Source of the DNA: Massilia atriviolacea
GTDB lineage: Bacteria; Pseudomonadota; Gammaproteobacteria; Burkholderiales; Burkholderiaceae_D
Assembly (NCBI RefSeq): GCF_003953935.1
Contig: NZ_RXLQ01000006.1
Location: 186,001-250,000, forward strand
Length of the DNA stretch: 64,000 nucleotides
Reading direction: 5' to 3'
Below the pieces are notes generated by a model. The model saw only the letters and a program-made list of their open reading frames with translations. It searched no databases and was not told the DNA's origin. A program made the translations under genes and the position numbers. Shown in pieces: positions 56,508 through 64,000 of the stretch (positions within the stretch are counted from its first letter, which is position 1; each line of letters opens with the position of its first letter).

Positions 56508-57590
56508 CGCCGCCTGGATGACGCGCGGCGCCGCGCCGGGCGCCCGGTGCGCCAGGCAGCGCGCCTGGGTGGCCTCGCCATCGGCGCCCCACACCTCGGG
56601 CAGCAGCGCGCTGCCGATCCGCGCCACGATCGCGTCCATCGCCGCGAAGTCGCCGGCCATGCAGGCAAAATAGGCAAACGCGTTCAGGTTCCACGCGGCC
56701 GGGTACAGCCTGACCAGGTGCTCGAAGCTGGTGCGCATGGTCGGCCAGTCGGCGCGGCCGGCATCGAACAGGCGCCCGTGATACTCGCTCTGGTCCATGA
56801 ACCAGTAGATGCGCGCGTACATCGACGGCGGTTCCTTGCCGGCGGCATGGCTGGCGTCGTAGGCCAGGCGCGCCACGCCGTCGGGCGTGCCGCCCCAGCG
56901 CGGGTGCGAGTAGAGGGCGGCGGTGAAGTAGGCCGCGTGATAATTCGGATGGCGCGCCAGCGCCTGGCGCACCCTTTTGCGGTAGCCCTCGGCCGACATG
57001 CCGTCCACGTAGGGCGCCACGCTGAGCATGGCGCGGTGCCATTCGGGATCGTTGGCTTTGCCGGCCAGGACGCGCGTCTGTTCGAGCATGCGCATGGCCA
57101 CGTCGGCGCCGTACGAGACGGCATGGCGCTGCTGTTCCGGCAGCTTGCTGAACAAGCCGCCGCCGCGCGCCACATGCAGGCGTCCCAGTTGCAGGTACAC
57201 GCCGAACAGGCGCGCCGGCACCGACTTCGGATAGCTGGCCTGCCACTGGCGCGCCAGGCCTTCCACGCTGTCCCAATAATCGGCATCCGTGGTGAGGGTG
57301 CCGAAGCGGCGCAGGTAATTGTAGAAGATGGCCAGTTTCCACAGTCCGCTGGGGGTGCGCTGGCCGGCGTGGTTCAGCGAGCGGTACAGCGCTTCGAGGC
57401 GGCCGAAGTCGCCCGCCGCCAGATGGCGCGCGGTCTCCTGCCTGATCGCTTCGTGGGTGCGCAGTTCGGCATCGCCGCCCTGGCTCGCGCGCGCGTCCGG
57501 GACGGCGGCATGGGCGCACAGGGCTGCCGACAGGCAGGTCAGCGCGAGGAAGCGGCGGGCGCCCGGGAAAATGCTGGCGAATGTGCTCAT
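56121..57590 (-). CDS. DUF4034-type exported protein with antisense 3' overlap
   Basis: The 489-residue frame has a signal peptide (FLALTCLSAALCAHA) and a helical, TPR-like body with LWKLAIFYNYLRRFG and RRVRQALARHPNYHAAYF-like segments typical of DUF4034. The recognisable domain ends near residue 350 (about 56540). The next roughly 140 residues are low-complexity and read across the antisense of the convergent lipoprotein gene until a stop at 56121. Either the real gene ends earlier through a lost stop or frameshift, or the proteins truly overlap. Function unknown. Confidence 0.65.
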   Translation of the reverse strand: MSTFASIFPGARRFLALTCLSAALCAHAAVPDARASQGGDAELRTHEAIRQETARHLAAGDFGRLEALYRSLNHAGQRTPSGLWKLAIFYNYLRRFGTLTTDADYWDSVEGLARQWQASYPKSVPARLFGVYLQLGRLHVARGGGLFSKLPEQQRHAVSYGADVAMRMLEQTRVLAGKANDPEWHRAMLSVAPYVDGMSAEGYRKRVRQALARHPNYHAAYFTAALYSHPRWGGTPDGVARLAYDASHAAGKEPPSMYARIYWFMDQSEYHGRLFDAGRADWPTMRTSFEHLVRLYPAAWNLNAFAYFACMAGDFAAMDAIVARIGSALLPEVWGADGEATQARCLAHRAPGAAPRVIQAALRPLADPQAGLAQEAGAEQGPRAIDEHGEFVAIVVVDRVAEGVRRRIGDQALGPDVLVERDGILVGLDAARPDPHRGLFRLALVDGLATHGRGGGAEVRRHGRIQGPLAEAGGGRDALAHDEVLALAE

Positions 57591-57765
57591 GATGTCCCTT
57601 TCAATGCCGGAAGACGCCGCGCGCCACTGCTACGGCAGGGAAATAATGACATTGTGCAACTCTTTGCGGTCTGCGCAAGCGCAAGGAAAGCCGCCAGGCG
57701 AATCCGTACGGAAAGTATGTTCCCTGTCCGCGCTGCCCTTGCATCCCGCACATCGTTTCAAGCGT

Positions 57766-57771
57766 TACAAT
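57766..57771 (+). promoter_or_regulatory. -10 element of argJ
   Basis: TACAAT, 34 bases before the argJ start codon. No clear -35 at 17 bases; TTGCAT lies 21 bases upstream of it. Confidence 0.4.
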
Positions 57772-57805
57772 AGCGCCTTCCCACTTCACTGCTAGAGAAT
57801 CCGCC

Positions 57806-59044
57806 ATGGCCGTTAATTCCCCTCTGCCCGTCGCCGCCGACCTGAAGCCCGTCAACGGGATCGAGATCGGTTTTGCCGAAGCCGGCATCAAGAAGCCCAA
57901 CCGCAAGGACATCCTGGTGATGAAGCTGGCCGATACGGCCACCGTGGCCGGCGTGTTCACCACCAACCGCTTCTGCGCGGCGCCGGTGCAGGTCAGCAAA
58001 GCCAACCTCGCGGCGGTGGCCGCCGGCGGCGCGCCGATCCGCGCGCTGGTGGTCAACACCGGCAACGCCAACGCCGGCACCGGCGAAACGGGACTGGCCA
58101 GCGCCAACGCCACCTGCGCCGCGCTGGCCAGGCTGCTCGCTTGCGAGCCGCACCAGATCCTGCCGTTTTCGACCGGCGTGATCCTCGAACCGCTGCCGGT
58201 CGAGAAAGTCGTCGGCGCGCTGCCGGCCGCCATCGCCAACCTCAAGGCCGACAACTGGTTCAACGCCGCCGAGGCGATCATGACCACCGACACCCAGCCG
58301 AAGGCGGCCTCGCGCACGGTCGATATCTGCGGCCACAGCGTGACCATGACCGGCATCAGCAAAGGGGCCGGCATGATCCGCCCGAACATGGCCACCATGC
58401 TCGGCTACCTGGCGATCGACGCCAGGGTCTCGCAAGAGGTTCTCAATGAACTGGTCAGGCACGCGGCCGACCATTCGTTCAACTGCATCACCATCGACGG
58501 CGACACCTCGACCAACGATTCCTTCATGCTGATCGCCACCGGTACCGGCAGCCTGGCCATTGCCAACACCGATTCGACCGAATACGCCGAACTGAAAACG
58601 GCGGTCACCGACATCGCCCGTTCGCTGGCGCAGATGATCATCCGCGACGGCGAAGGCGCCACCAAGTTCATCACCGTCACGGTGGAAGAGGGCGCCAGCA
58701 TGGAAGAATGCCGCAAGATCGCCTACTCGATCGCCCATTCGCCGCTGGTGAAAACCGCCTTCTTCGCCTCCGACCCGAACCTGGGCCGCATCCTGTGCGC
58801 GATCGGCTACGCCGGCGTGGACGACCTGGACGTGACCAAGCTCGATCTCTACCTCGACGACGTGCTGGTGGCGAAAAGCGGCGGGCGCAATCCGGCCTAC
58901 CAGGAAGCCGACGGCCAGCGCGTGATGCAAAAGAGCGAGATCACGGTGCGCGTGCGCCTGGGACGCGGCGCCCACAGCGCCACCGTCTGGACCTGCGACC
59001 TGTCGCACGAGTACGTGACCATCAACGCCGACTACCGTTCCTGA
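57806..59044 (+). CDS. argJ: Glutamate N-acetyltransferase/N-acetylglutamate synthase ArgJ
   Basis: Enzyme of arginine synthesis that transfers acetyl from N-acetylornithine to glutamate. The 412-residue precursor is cut autocatalytically between Ala and Thr in the motif [14 protein letters not shown] (Thr at about residue 200 becomes the nucleophile). Earlier conserved segments include [18 protein letters not shown] and [11 protein letters not shown]. Length is normal. It lies between the accessory stretch and the DUF815 ATPase gene, as in many betaproteobacteria after secA. Confidence 0.97.
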   Translation: MAVNSPLPVAADLKPVNGIEIGFAEAGIKKPNRKDILVMKLADTATVAGVFTTNRFCAAPVQVSKANLAAVAAGGAPIRALVVNTGNANAGTGETGLASANATCAALARLLACEPHQILPFSTGVILEPLPVEKVVGALPAAIANLKADNWFNAAEAIMTTDTQPKAASRTVDICGHSVTMTGISKGAGMIRPNMATMLGYLAIDARVSQEVLNELVRHAADHSFNCITIDGDTSTNDSFMLIATGTGSLAIANTDSTEYAELKTAVTDIARSLAQMIIRDGEGATKFITVTVEEGASMEECRKIAYSIAHSPLVKTAFFASDPNLGRILCAIGYAGVDDLDVTKLDLYLDDVLVAKSGGRNPAYQEADGQRVMQKSEITVRVRLGRGAHSATVWTCDLSHEYVTINADYRS

Positions 59045-59052
59045 GCCGCGCC

Positions 59053-59931
59053 TTGAGCACGCCACTCGAACAATTCCTGCGGCGCGCCGAGGCGCTGCTG
59101 CAGCGGGTCGAGGCAGTCCTGCCGCCGGCCCACCTGCGCACGCCCGACTGGCGTTCCGGCACCGCTTTCCGCTGGCGCAAACGCCCCGGCAGCAACGTCA
59201 ATTACCTGCAGCCGGTGCTGCATGCGGCCACCATTGCGCTGTCGGACCTGCATAATGTGGGGCCGCAAAAGCAGCAGATCGAACGCAACACGCGCCAGTT
59301 CGTGCAGGGCCGCCCGGCCAACAACGTGCTGCTGACCGGCGCGCGCGGGACCGGCAAGTCGTCGCTGATCAAGGCTTGCCTGAACCAGTTCGCGGCCGAC
59401 GGCCTGCGCCTGATCGAAGTCGACAAGGCCGACCTGGCCGAACTGCCCGACATCGTCGACCTGGTGGCCGGACGCCCTGAGCGCTTCATCATCTTCTGCG
59501 ACGACCTCTCCTTCGAAGAAGGCGAGGCCGGGTACAAGGCGCTCAAGGTGGCGCTGGACGGCTCGATCGCGGCCCAGTCGGACAATGTGCTGATCTACGC
59601 CACCTCGAACCGGCGCCACCTGCTGCCGGAAAAAACCAGCGACAACGCCGGCTACAGGCACGGCGCCGACGGCGACCTGCATCCGGGCGAGACGGTGGAA
59701 GAGCGCATTTCGCTGTCCGAGCGCTTCGGCCTGTGGCTGTCGTTTTATCCGTTCAAGCAGGACGACTACCTCGACATCGCGGCGCACTGGCTGGCCAGTT
59801 TCGGCTGCACCGCGCAGCAGATCGAGGCGGCGCGTCCGGAAGCGCTGCAATGGGCCCTGCAGCGCGGTTCGCGTTCGGGCCGGGTGGCCTGGCAGTTCGC
59901 GCGCGACTACGCGGGAAGGCTGCCCGAATGA
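59053..59931 (+). CDS. DUF815-family AAA+ ATPase
   Basis: The 292-residue protein has Walker A TGARGTGKSSLIKA (about residue 95), Walker B FIIFCDDLSF and the sensor-like YATSNRRHLLPE, typical of DUF815 proteins. Cellular role unknown. It probably starts at TTG 59053, eight bases after the argJ stop; no ATG fits the conserved N-terminus. Its stop overlaps the NUDIX gene start (ATGA). Confidence 0.85.
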   Translation: MSTPLEQFLRRAEALLQRVEAVLPPAHLRTPDWRSGTAFRWRKRPGSNVNYLQPVLHAATIALSDLHNVGPQKQQIERNTRQFVQGRPANNVLLTGARGTGKSSLIKACLNQFAADGLRLIEVDKADLAELPDIVDLVAGRPERFIIFCDDLSFEEGEAGYKALKVALDGSIAAQSDNVLIYATSNRRHLLPEKTSDNAGYRHGADGDLHPGETVEERISLSERFGLWLSFYPFKQDDYLDIAAHWLASFGCTAQQIEAARPEALQWALQRGSRSGRVAWQFARDYAGRLPE

Positions 59932-60338
59932 GCGAAGCGACAGGCAAGAAGCCGATCGATGTCGCGGTCGGCATTCTGATGAAACCGAATGGCGATGTGC
60001 TGCTCGGCCAGCGTCCGGCCGGCAAACCGTACCAGGGCTATTGGGAATTCCCGGGTGGGAAAGTGGAAAGCGGCGAAGCCATCCTCGACGCGCTCAAACG
60101 CGAATTCGTCGAGGAGCTTGGCGTTCATATCCTGAGCGCGAGCGCATGGTGCGGGGTCGAGCACGTGTACGAACACGCGCACGTGCGCCTGCATTTCTTC
60201 ATCAGCCGCGAGTGGCAGGGCGAGCCGCAAAGCCTGGAGGGGCAGGCGTTTGCGTGGCAGGGCGCGGTGGGCGTGTCGCCCCTGCTGCCGGCCACCATTC
60301 CGCTGCTCGCATGCCTCGACCAGCTGCGCTACCCCTGA
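59928..60338 (+). CDS. mutT: NUDIX hydrolase, MutT-like
   Basis: A 136-residue NUDIX protein with a complete Nudix box (GGKVESGEAILDALKREF, then VEELGV), matching GX5EX7REUXEEXGU. MutT removes oxidised 8-oxo-dGTP from the nucleotide pool; the length and the YWEFPGGKVE stretch favour MutT over other NUDIX hydrolases. ATG overlaps the ATPase stop by four bases. Specificity is inferred. Confidence 0.85.
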   Translation: MSEATGKKPIDVAVGILMKPNGDVLLGQRPAGKPYQGYWEFPGGKVESGEAILDALKREFVEELGVHILSASAWCGVEHVYEHAHVRLHFFISREWQGEPQSLEGQAFAWQGAVGVSPLLPATIPLLACLDQLRYP

Positions 60339-60389
60339 GTTTTTTCGTCCCTTGCCGCTCCGGCAAGCAAACGCACCGCAAGGAAGTCC

Positions 60390-61646
60390 GTGAAGATTAT
60401 CGTGCTGGGTAGTGGCGTGGTCGGTACCACGTCGGCTTATTTTCTGGCCAGGGCCGGCCACGAAGTGACCGTCATCGAGCGCCAGGACGGCGCCGCGCTG
60501 GAAACGAGTTTCGCCAACGCCGGCGAAGTCTCGTCCGGCATGGCCGCACCCTGGGCCGCGCCCGGCATTCCGATGAAGGCGCTGCGCTGGCTGGCCATGC
60601 AACACAGCCCGCTGGTGATCCGCCCGTCCTTCGATCCGCGCATGTGGCGCTGGCTGTTCCAGATGCTGGGCAACTGCAATCCGGCCAGCTACGCCGTCAA
60701 CAAGAGCCGCATGGTGCGCCTGGCCGAGTACAGCCGCGATGCGCTGATCGCGCTGCGCAAGGAGACCGGCATCGCCTACGACCATCGCAGCAAGGGCACC
60801 TTGCAGGTGTTCCGCAATCCGCGCCAGCTGGACGAGGCGCAGGGCGATATCGCGGTGCTCAAGCGCTACGGCGTGCCGCATGCGCTGCTCGACGCCATCG
60901 GCTGCGAAGCGGCGGAACCGGCGCTGGCGCGGGTGCGCGGCAAGATCGTCGGCGGCCTGCACCTGCCGGGCGACGAAACCGGCGACTGCTTCAAGTTCAC
61001 CCAGGCGCTGGCGCGCATGGCGGCCGACCTGGGCGTGGTGTTCCGCAACCAGGTCGAGATCCGGCGCCTGCTGCACGCGGGCGAGGCCATCGAGGCGGTC
61101 GACACTTCGCTCGGGGAACTGAAGGCCGATGCCTTCGTGATGGCGCTGGGGAGTTATTCGCCGCTGATGCTGGCGCCGCTGGGGATCAGGATTCCGGTGT
61201 ATCCGGTCAAGGGTTATTCGATCACGCTGCCGATCGTCGATGCGGCCAGCGCGCCCGAGTCGACCATCATGGAAGAGACCTACAAGGTCGGCATCACGCG
61301 CCTGGGCGAGCGCATCCGGGTCGGCGGGACGGCCGAACTGGCCGGCTACGACCTGCGCCTGCACGCGTCGCGCCGCGCCACCCTGGTGCACGCGGTGAGC
61401 GAGCTGTTTCCGGGCGGGGGCGACGTGGACAAGGCGAGCTTCTGGTGCGGCCTGCGGCCGATGACGCCGGACGGCACGCCGCTGATCGGGGCAACGCGCT
61501 ACCGCAACCTGTTCCTCAATACCGGGCATGGCACGCTGGGCTGGACCATGTCCTGCGGTTCGGCGCGGGTGCTGGCCGACCTGGTGTCGGGCCGCCCGCC
61601 GGAGATCGATACCGAGGGGCTGTCGATGAGCCGCTACCGGGCCTGA
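60390..61646 (+). CDS. dadA: D-amino acid dehydrogenase (DadA-like)
   Basis: A 418-residue membrane-associated flavoprotein that oxidises D-amino acids and passes electrons to the respiratory chain. The FAD motif [20 protein letters not shown] is at the N-terminus, with [20 protein letters not shown] next and the closing [15 protein letters not shown]. It starts at GTG 60390, with AAGGAAG upstream. It appears to be a stand-alone gene between the NUDIX gene and the convergent histidine kinase gene. Confidence 0.92.
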   Translation: MKIIVLGSGVVGTTSAYFLARAGHEVTVIERQDGAALETSFANAGEVSSGMAAPWAAPGIPMKALRWLAMQHSPLVIRPSFDPRMWRWLFQMLGNCNPASYAVNKSRMVRLAEYSRDALIALRKETGIAYDHRSKGTLQVFRNPRQLDEAQGDIAVLKRYGVPHALLDAIGCEAAEPALARVRGKIVGGLHLPGDETGDCFKFTQALARMAADLGVVFRNQVEIRRLLHAGEAIEAVDTSLGELKADAFVMALGSYSPLMLAPLGIRIPVYPVKGYSITLPIVDAASAPESTIMEETYKVGITRLGERIRVGGTAELAGYDLRLHASRRATLVHAVSELFPGGGDVDKASFWCGLRPMTPDGTPLIGATRYRNLFLNTGHGTLGWTMSCGSARVLADLVSGRPPEIDTEGLSMSRYRA

Positions 61647-61653
61647 CGCCGTC

Positions 61654-62814
61654 TCAGGCCTTCGGCGTGCGCGGCAAATGCGCGGTGAAGGTGGTGCCGG
61701 TGCCGGCGCTGGAGGTCACCCTCAGGCTCCCGCCATGCGCCGCCGCGATTTCGCGCGCGACGAACAAACCCAGTCCCAGGCTGGTGCGCGGGCGTTCTTC
61801 GCTGTCGCCGTCGCCAGGCAACTGGATCAAGGGACTGAAAATGCTCTCCAGCGAGGCCGCCGGTATCACCGGGCCGTCGTTGGTCACGGCCACCGTCACC
61901 GCGTCCGGATGGGCGCGCGCTTCGATGCGCACGGCGGCGCCGCGCGTGCCGTACTGGGCGGCGTTGACCATCAGGTTGGTAAACAACTGGTGCAGGCGCA
62001 CGGGATCGTACTGGCCCGCGAGGGCGGCGTCGGCCTCGAGCTCGAAGCGCGTGGCCGGATGCGTGGCATGGGCGTCTTCCATCGCCGCGCGGCACACCTC
62101 GCCGACGTCGGCCTCGCGCCGCACGGTCGGCATGCCGCCGCCGAGCTGGGTGCGGGTGTAGCCGATCAGGTCGTCGACCATGCTGCCCATCAGGCGCGCA
62201 CCGCGCTTGACGCGCGCGCCGATCTCGCCGGCGTCGGCCGCCGTGCGGATGAGCAGCTCGCCCGCCATCGACATGCTCGACAGCGGCGCGCGCAGGTCGT
62301 GCCCGAGGATCGCCAGGAACAGTTCGCGCATGTGGTCCGCGCGCGCCGAGTAGGTCACCACCGACTCGGCCAGGGCCTGGTCGATGGCTTCGTTGAAGCG
62401 CACCATTTCGTCGGCCACGTCGGCCGTCATGCGCCGCACCTGCGGCAGCCACAGGCGCAGCACGGTGGCGCGCAGGGCGCGGAACTCGGCGCTCAGCTGG
62501 AGCAGGGAAAAATTGCTGGCCTGGCGCAGCGCGCCATGGATCGAGGCCGCGCTGTCGCCAGCGCTGGTGTCGGGCGCCAGGCCCTGCGACTTGGCGATCT
62601 GCTGCTGCGGATTCTGATGCGTTTCGATATCGAGCGCGATCGCCTGCAGGATCTGGCGCGCATGGTCGCGCAGCGCCAGGTCGCTCATCTGGCTGGCGGC
62701 GGGCAGCAAGGTCTGCGCGAAGCCTTCCCACTCGGTCAGGATGTCTTCCATGCGCTCGTTGATGAAACGGTCGAGTCTCATCGGATGGCCCGTCGTGTCG
62801 GCATGCTGTGTCAT
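61654..62814 (-). CDS. Sensor histidine kinase with RsbRD-like N-terminus
   Basis: The 386-residue cytoplasmic kinase has an N-terminal all-helical domain (about residues 10-150; RsbRD-like), an H box ILGHDLRAPLSSM (phosphorylated His near residue 169), then HATPase: NLMVNAAQYGTRG (N box), SLGLGLFVAREIAAAHGG (G boxes). No membrane segment is seen, so it is probably a soluble sensor. I prefer ATG 62814; ATG 62781 is possible. No response-regulator gene lies next to it. Confidence 0.85.
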   Translation of the reverse strand: MTQHADTTGHPMRLDRFINERMEDILTEWEGFAQTLLPAASQMSDLALRDHARQILQAIALDIETHQNPQQQIAKSQGLAPDTSAGDSAASIHGALRQASNFSLLQLSAEFRALRATVLRLWLPQVRRMTADVADEMVRFNEAIDQALAESVVTYSARADHMRELFLAILGHDLRAPLSSMSMAGELLIRTAADAGEIGARVKRGARLMGSMVDDLIGYTRTQLGGGMPTVRREADVGEVCRAAMEDAHATHPATRFELEADAALAGQYDPVRLHQLFTNLMVNAAQYGTRGAAVRIEARAHPDAVTVAVTNDGPVIPAASLESIFSPLIQLPGDGDSEERPRTSLGLGLFVAREIAAAHGGSLRVTSSAGTGTTFTAHLPRTPKA

Positions 62815-62871
62815 CCTTCGCAAGGTAGGCGGTCACCCATTGTAAGCGCTCGGCCGCGGCTGCGGCGAATG

Positions 62872-63057
62872 CTATTGCGGCAGATTATCGTCGTCCAGCA
62901 GGGGATCGGACGGGGCGGCGCCGGGAATGGTGTATTTTTCTTCGGCCCAGGCGCCCAGGTCGATCTGTTTGCAGCGCTCGGAACAGAAGGGACGGAACTT
63001 GTTGGCCTCGGTCCATTCGACTTTTTTGGCACAGGTGGGGCAGCTGACTACGGTCAT
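62872..63057 (-). CDS. yacG: DNA gyrase inhibitor YacG
   Basis: A 61-residue zinc protein with four Cys ligands (CPTC and FCSERCK), the YacG signature, and a C-terminal acidic tail. It binds GyrB in E. coli. It follows zapD on the minus strand with a 13-base gap. Confidence 0.95.
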   Translation of the reverse strand: MTVVSCPTCAKKVEWTEANKFRPFCSERCKQIDLGAWAEEKYTIPGAAPSDPLLDDDNLPQ

Positions 63058-63070
63058 GGCAACATCGATT

Positions 63071-63826
63071 TCAGAAATTACAGAGCGTGAGCTCGAACGG
63101 GACGTCTTCTTCCAGCGGCTTGGGCTTGAGATCCCCGCCCTGCGTGGTGAAACGCACCCACAGCATGTACTTGTTGGCGGAAATCTCGGGAATCGCCCCC
63201 ATCGCCTCGTCCATGGTCAGGCGCAGCATCTGGTATACCTTACCCTGAAGCATTTGCTGATAACTGCCGGCGATGGCGATCATCTTGACCGGGCCGCCCG
63301 AGTCGCGCAGCAGGCGCAGCACCAGGGCCAGGGCGTCGAACAGGGGCGCCAGCGGGGCGAACCAGTTGACGATATCGTTGAAGCGCTGTTCGGCCGGGCG
63401 CTTTTGCCAGGCGTAGTAGGACGGCAGGTCGAATTCGCAGGCGCCGCCCGGAATGATGGTGCGGCCGCGAATGCTCATCAGCCATTCGTTGTCGCGCACG
63501 TTCTGGCCGGTCTTGCCCTGGGCCGCGACCAGCGCGGCGCTGACGGTTTCGACCTCGGCCAGGACGGCGTCGAGCATGTCGGCGGCCACGTTCGGATTGG
63601 ACCGGTAGCTCAGCAAGCTTTGCTTCTGGCGTTCGAGTTCCTGCAGCAGGTCGCTCTTGAGATCGGCGCGGCCGGCCACTTCGAGCATGTCGAAAATGGT
63701 GGCCAGGGCGACGTGATGCTGCATTGCATGTTCCTGGTGCACAAAGAACTTGAACTTCTCATACAGGTCTTCCAGCCGCAACAACGTGCGTATGCGCTCG
63801 TTGAAAGGGTATTCGTAGACGATCAA
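63071..63826 (-). CDS. zapD: Z-ring associated protein ZapD
   Basis: A 251-residue cytoplasmic protein that bundles FtsZ filaments by contacting the FtsZ C-terminal peptide. Typical segments: [19 protein letters not shown] at the N-terminus, an alpha-helical domain, then the beta-rich domain ([16 protein letters not shown]). It lies in the coaE-zapD-yacG order found across betaproteobacteria and gammaproteobacteria. Its partner ftsZ is in the same window. Confidence 0.96.
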   Translation of the reverse strand: MIVYEYPFNERIRTLLRLEDLYEKFKFFVHQEHAMQHHVALATIFDMLEVAGRADLKSDLLQELERQKQSLLSYRSNPNVAADMLDAVLAEVETVSAALVAAQGKTGQNVRDNEWLMSIRGRTIIPGGACEFDLPSYYAWQKRPAEQRFNDIVNWFAPLAPLFDALALVLRLLRDSGGPVKMIAIAGSYQQMLQGKVYQMLRLTMDEAMGAIPEISANKYMLWVRFTTQGGDLKPKPLEEDVPFELTLCNF

Positions 63827-63905
63827 AATGACATCCCTTTACATGGCAGGAGAAGAATCCCGTGATTCTGAACCAAGCGAGGCAAAATTACAAACGCCGC
63901 ACCCC

Positions 63906-64000
63906 TTATCGTGCCATTCTCCCGGAAAATGCCAGATATTGTGCATGCAATAGAGCAATTTGCGCGTCGAGCGCTTCCAGGCTGCCATCGTTATGCAGCA
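63906..64000 (-). CDS. coaE: Dephospho-CoA kinase CoaE, C-terminal end only
   Basis: Only the last 31 codons are visible before the window edge. They read HNDGSLEALDAQIALLHAQY and a short tail, matching the NxGSLxxLxxQIxxLHxxY pattern at the end of CoaE, which phosphorylates dephospho-CoA in coenzyme A synthesis. The position directly upstream of zapD on the same strand supports this. Confidence 0.82.
   Translation of the reverse strand, partial: LHNDGSLEALDAQIALLHAQYLAFSGRMAR

Overview
The window is chromosomal DNA of a high-GC betaproteobacterium, most likely family Oxalobacteraceae (Massilia/Duganella/Janthinobacterium group). I infer this from gene order (ftsY-ftsE-ftsX; rnpB next to a full mraZ-to-ftsZ cluster; lpxC-dciA-secA-argJ; coaE-zapD-yacG), from protein style and from PEP-CTERM proteins. 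No database search was possible, so genus is not claimed.

Layout. (1) 1-3050: a truncated lipoprotein gene, two PEP-CTERM proteins and rpoH, whose promoter is overlaid by a near-perfect CIRCE element. (2) 3355-12470: two tandem ~1,450-1,500-residue RTX/He_PIG proteins, each with a copy of the same upstream promoter region, closed by a strong terminator. (3) 12475-15239: ftsY-ftsE-ftsX on the minus strand. (4) 15350-23446: a MerR/B12-binding (CarH/LitR-like) regulator divergent from an eight-gene plus-strand operon: FAD oxidoreductase, DUF1365, cyclopropane-fatty-acid-synthase-like enzyme, chalcone-isomerase-like protein, MFS transporter, DUF3833 lipoprotein, SDR and SnoaL-like protein. Two near-identical palindromes flank the operon promoter. 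This is the best candidate for an interesting, little-described system: light/B12-controlled membrane-lipid modification. (5) 23549-27401: a TPP-dependent acetolactate-synthase-like enzyme and a secreted pectate lyase.

(6) 27532-45816: rnpB, then the dcw cluster mraZ-rsmH-ftsL-ftsI-murE-murF-mraY-murD-ftsW-murG-murC-ddlB-ftsQ-ftsA-ftsZ. Most genes overlap by 1-4 bases. MraZ-box-like repeats lie just downstream of the promoter. (7) 45817-46269: a non-coding array of tandem repeats in two opposite-facing blocks, directly after the ftsZ terminator. (8) 46379-52818: peroxiredoxin, GNAT, EamA transporter, lpxC (possibly leaderless), dciA (opposite strand) and secA. (9) 52865-57590: poorly characterised exported proteins inserted between secA and argJ, including a convergent pair that overlaps by 387 bases. 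(10) 57806-64000: argJ, a DUF815 ATPase, a MutT-like NUDIX hydrolase, a DadA-like dehydrogenase, a sensor histidine kinase, yacG, zapD and the 3' end of coaE.

Taken together, much of the window is core envelope growth and division: precursor synthesis (mur genes, mraY, ddlB), septal synthesis (ftsI/W), the divisome (ftsL/Q/A/Z/E/X, zapD), lipid A (lpxC) and secretion (secA, ftsY). Accessory units for surface/secreted proteins and stress or light response are inserted between these blocks. No tRNA, rRNA, CRISPR array, transposase, integrase or plasmid function was seen.
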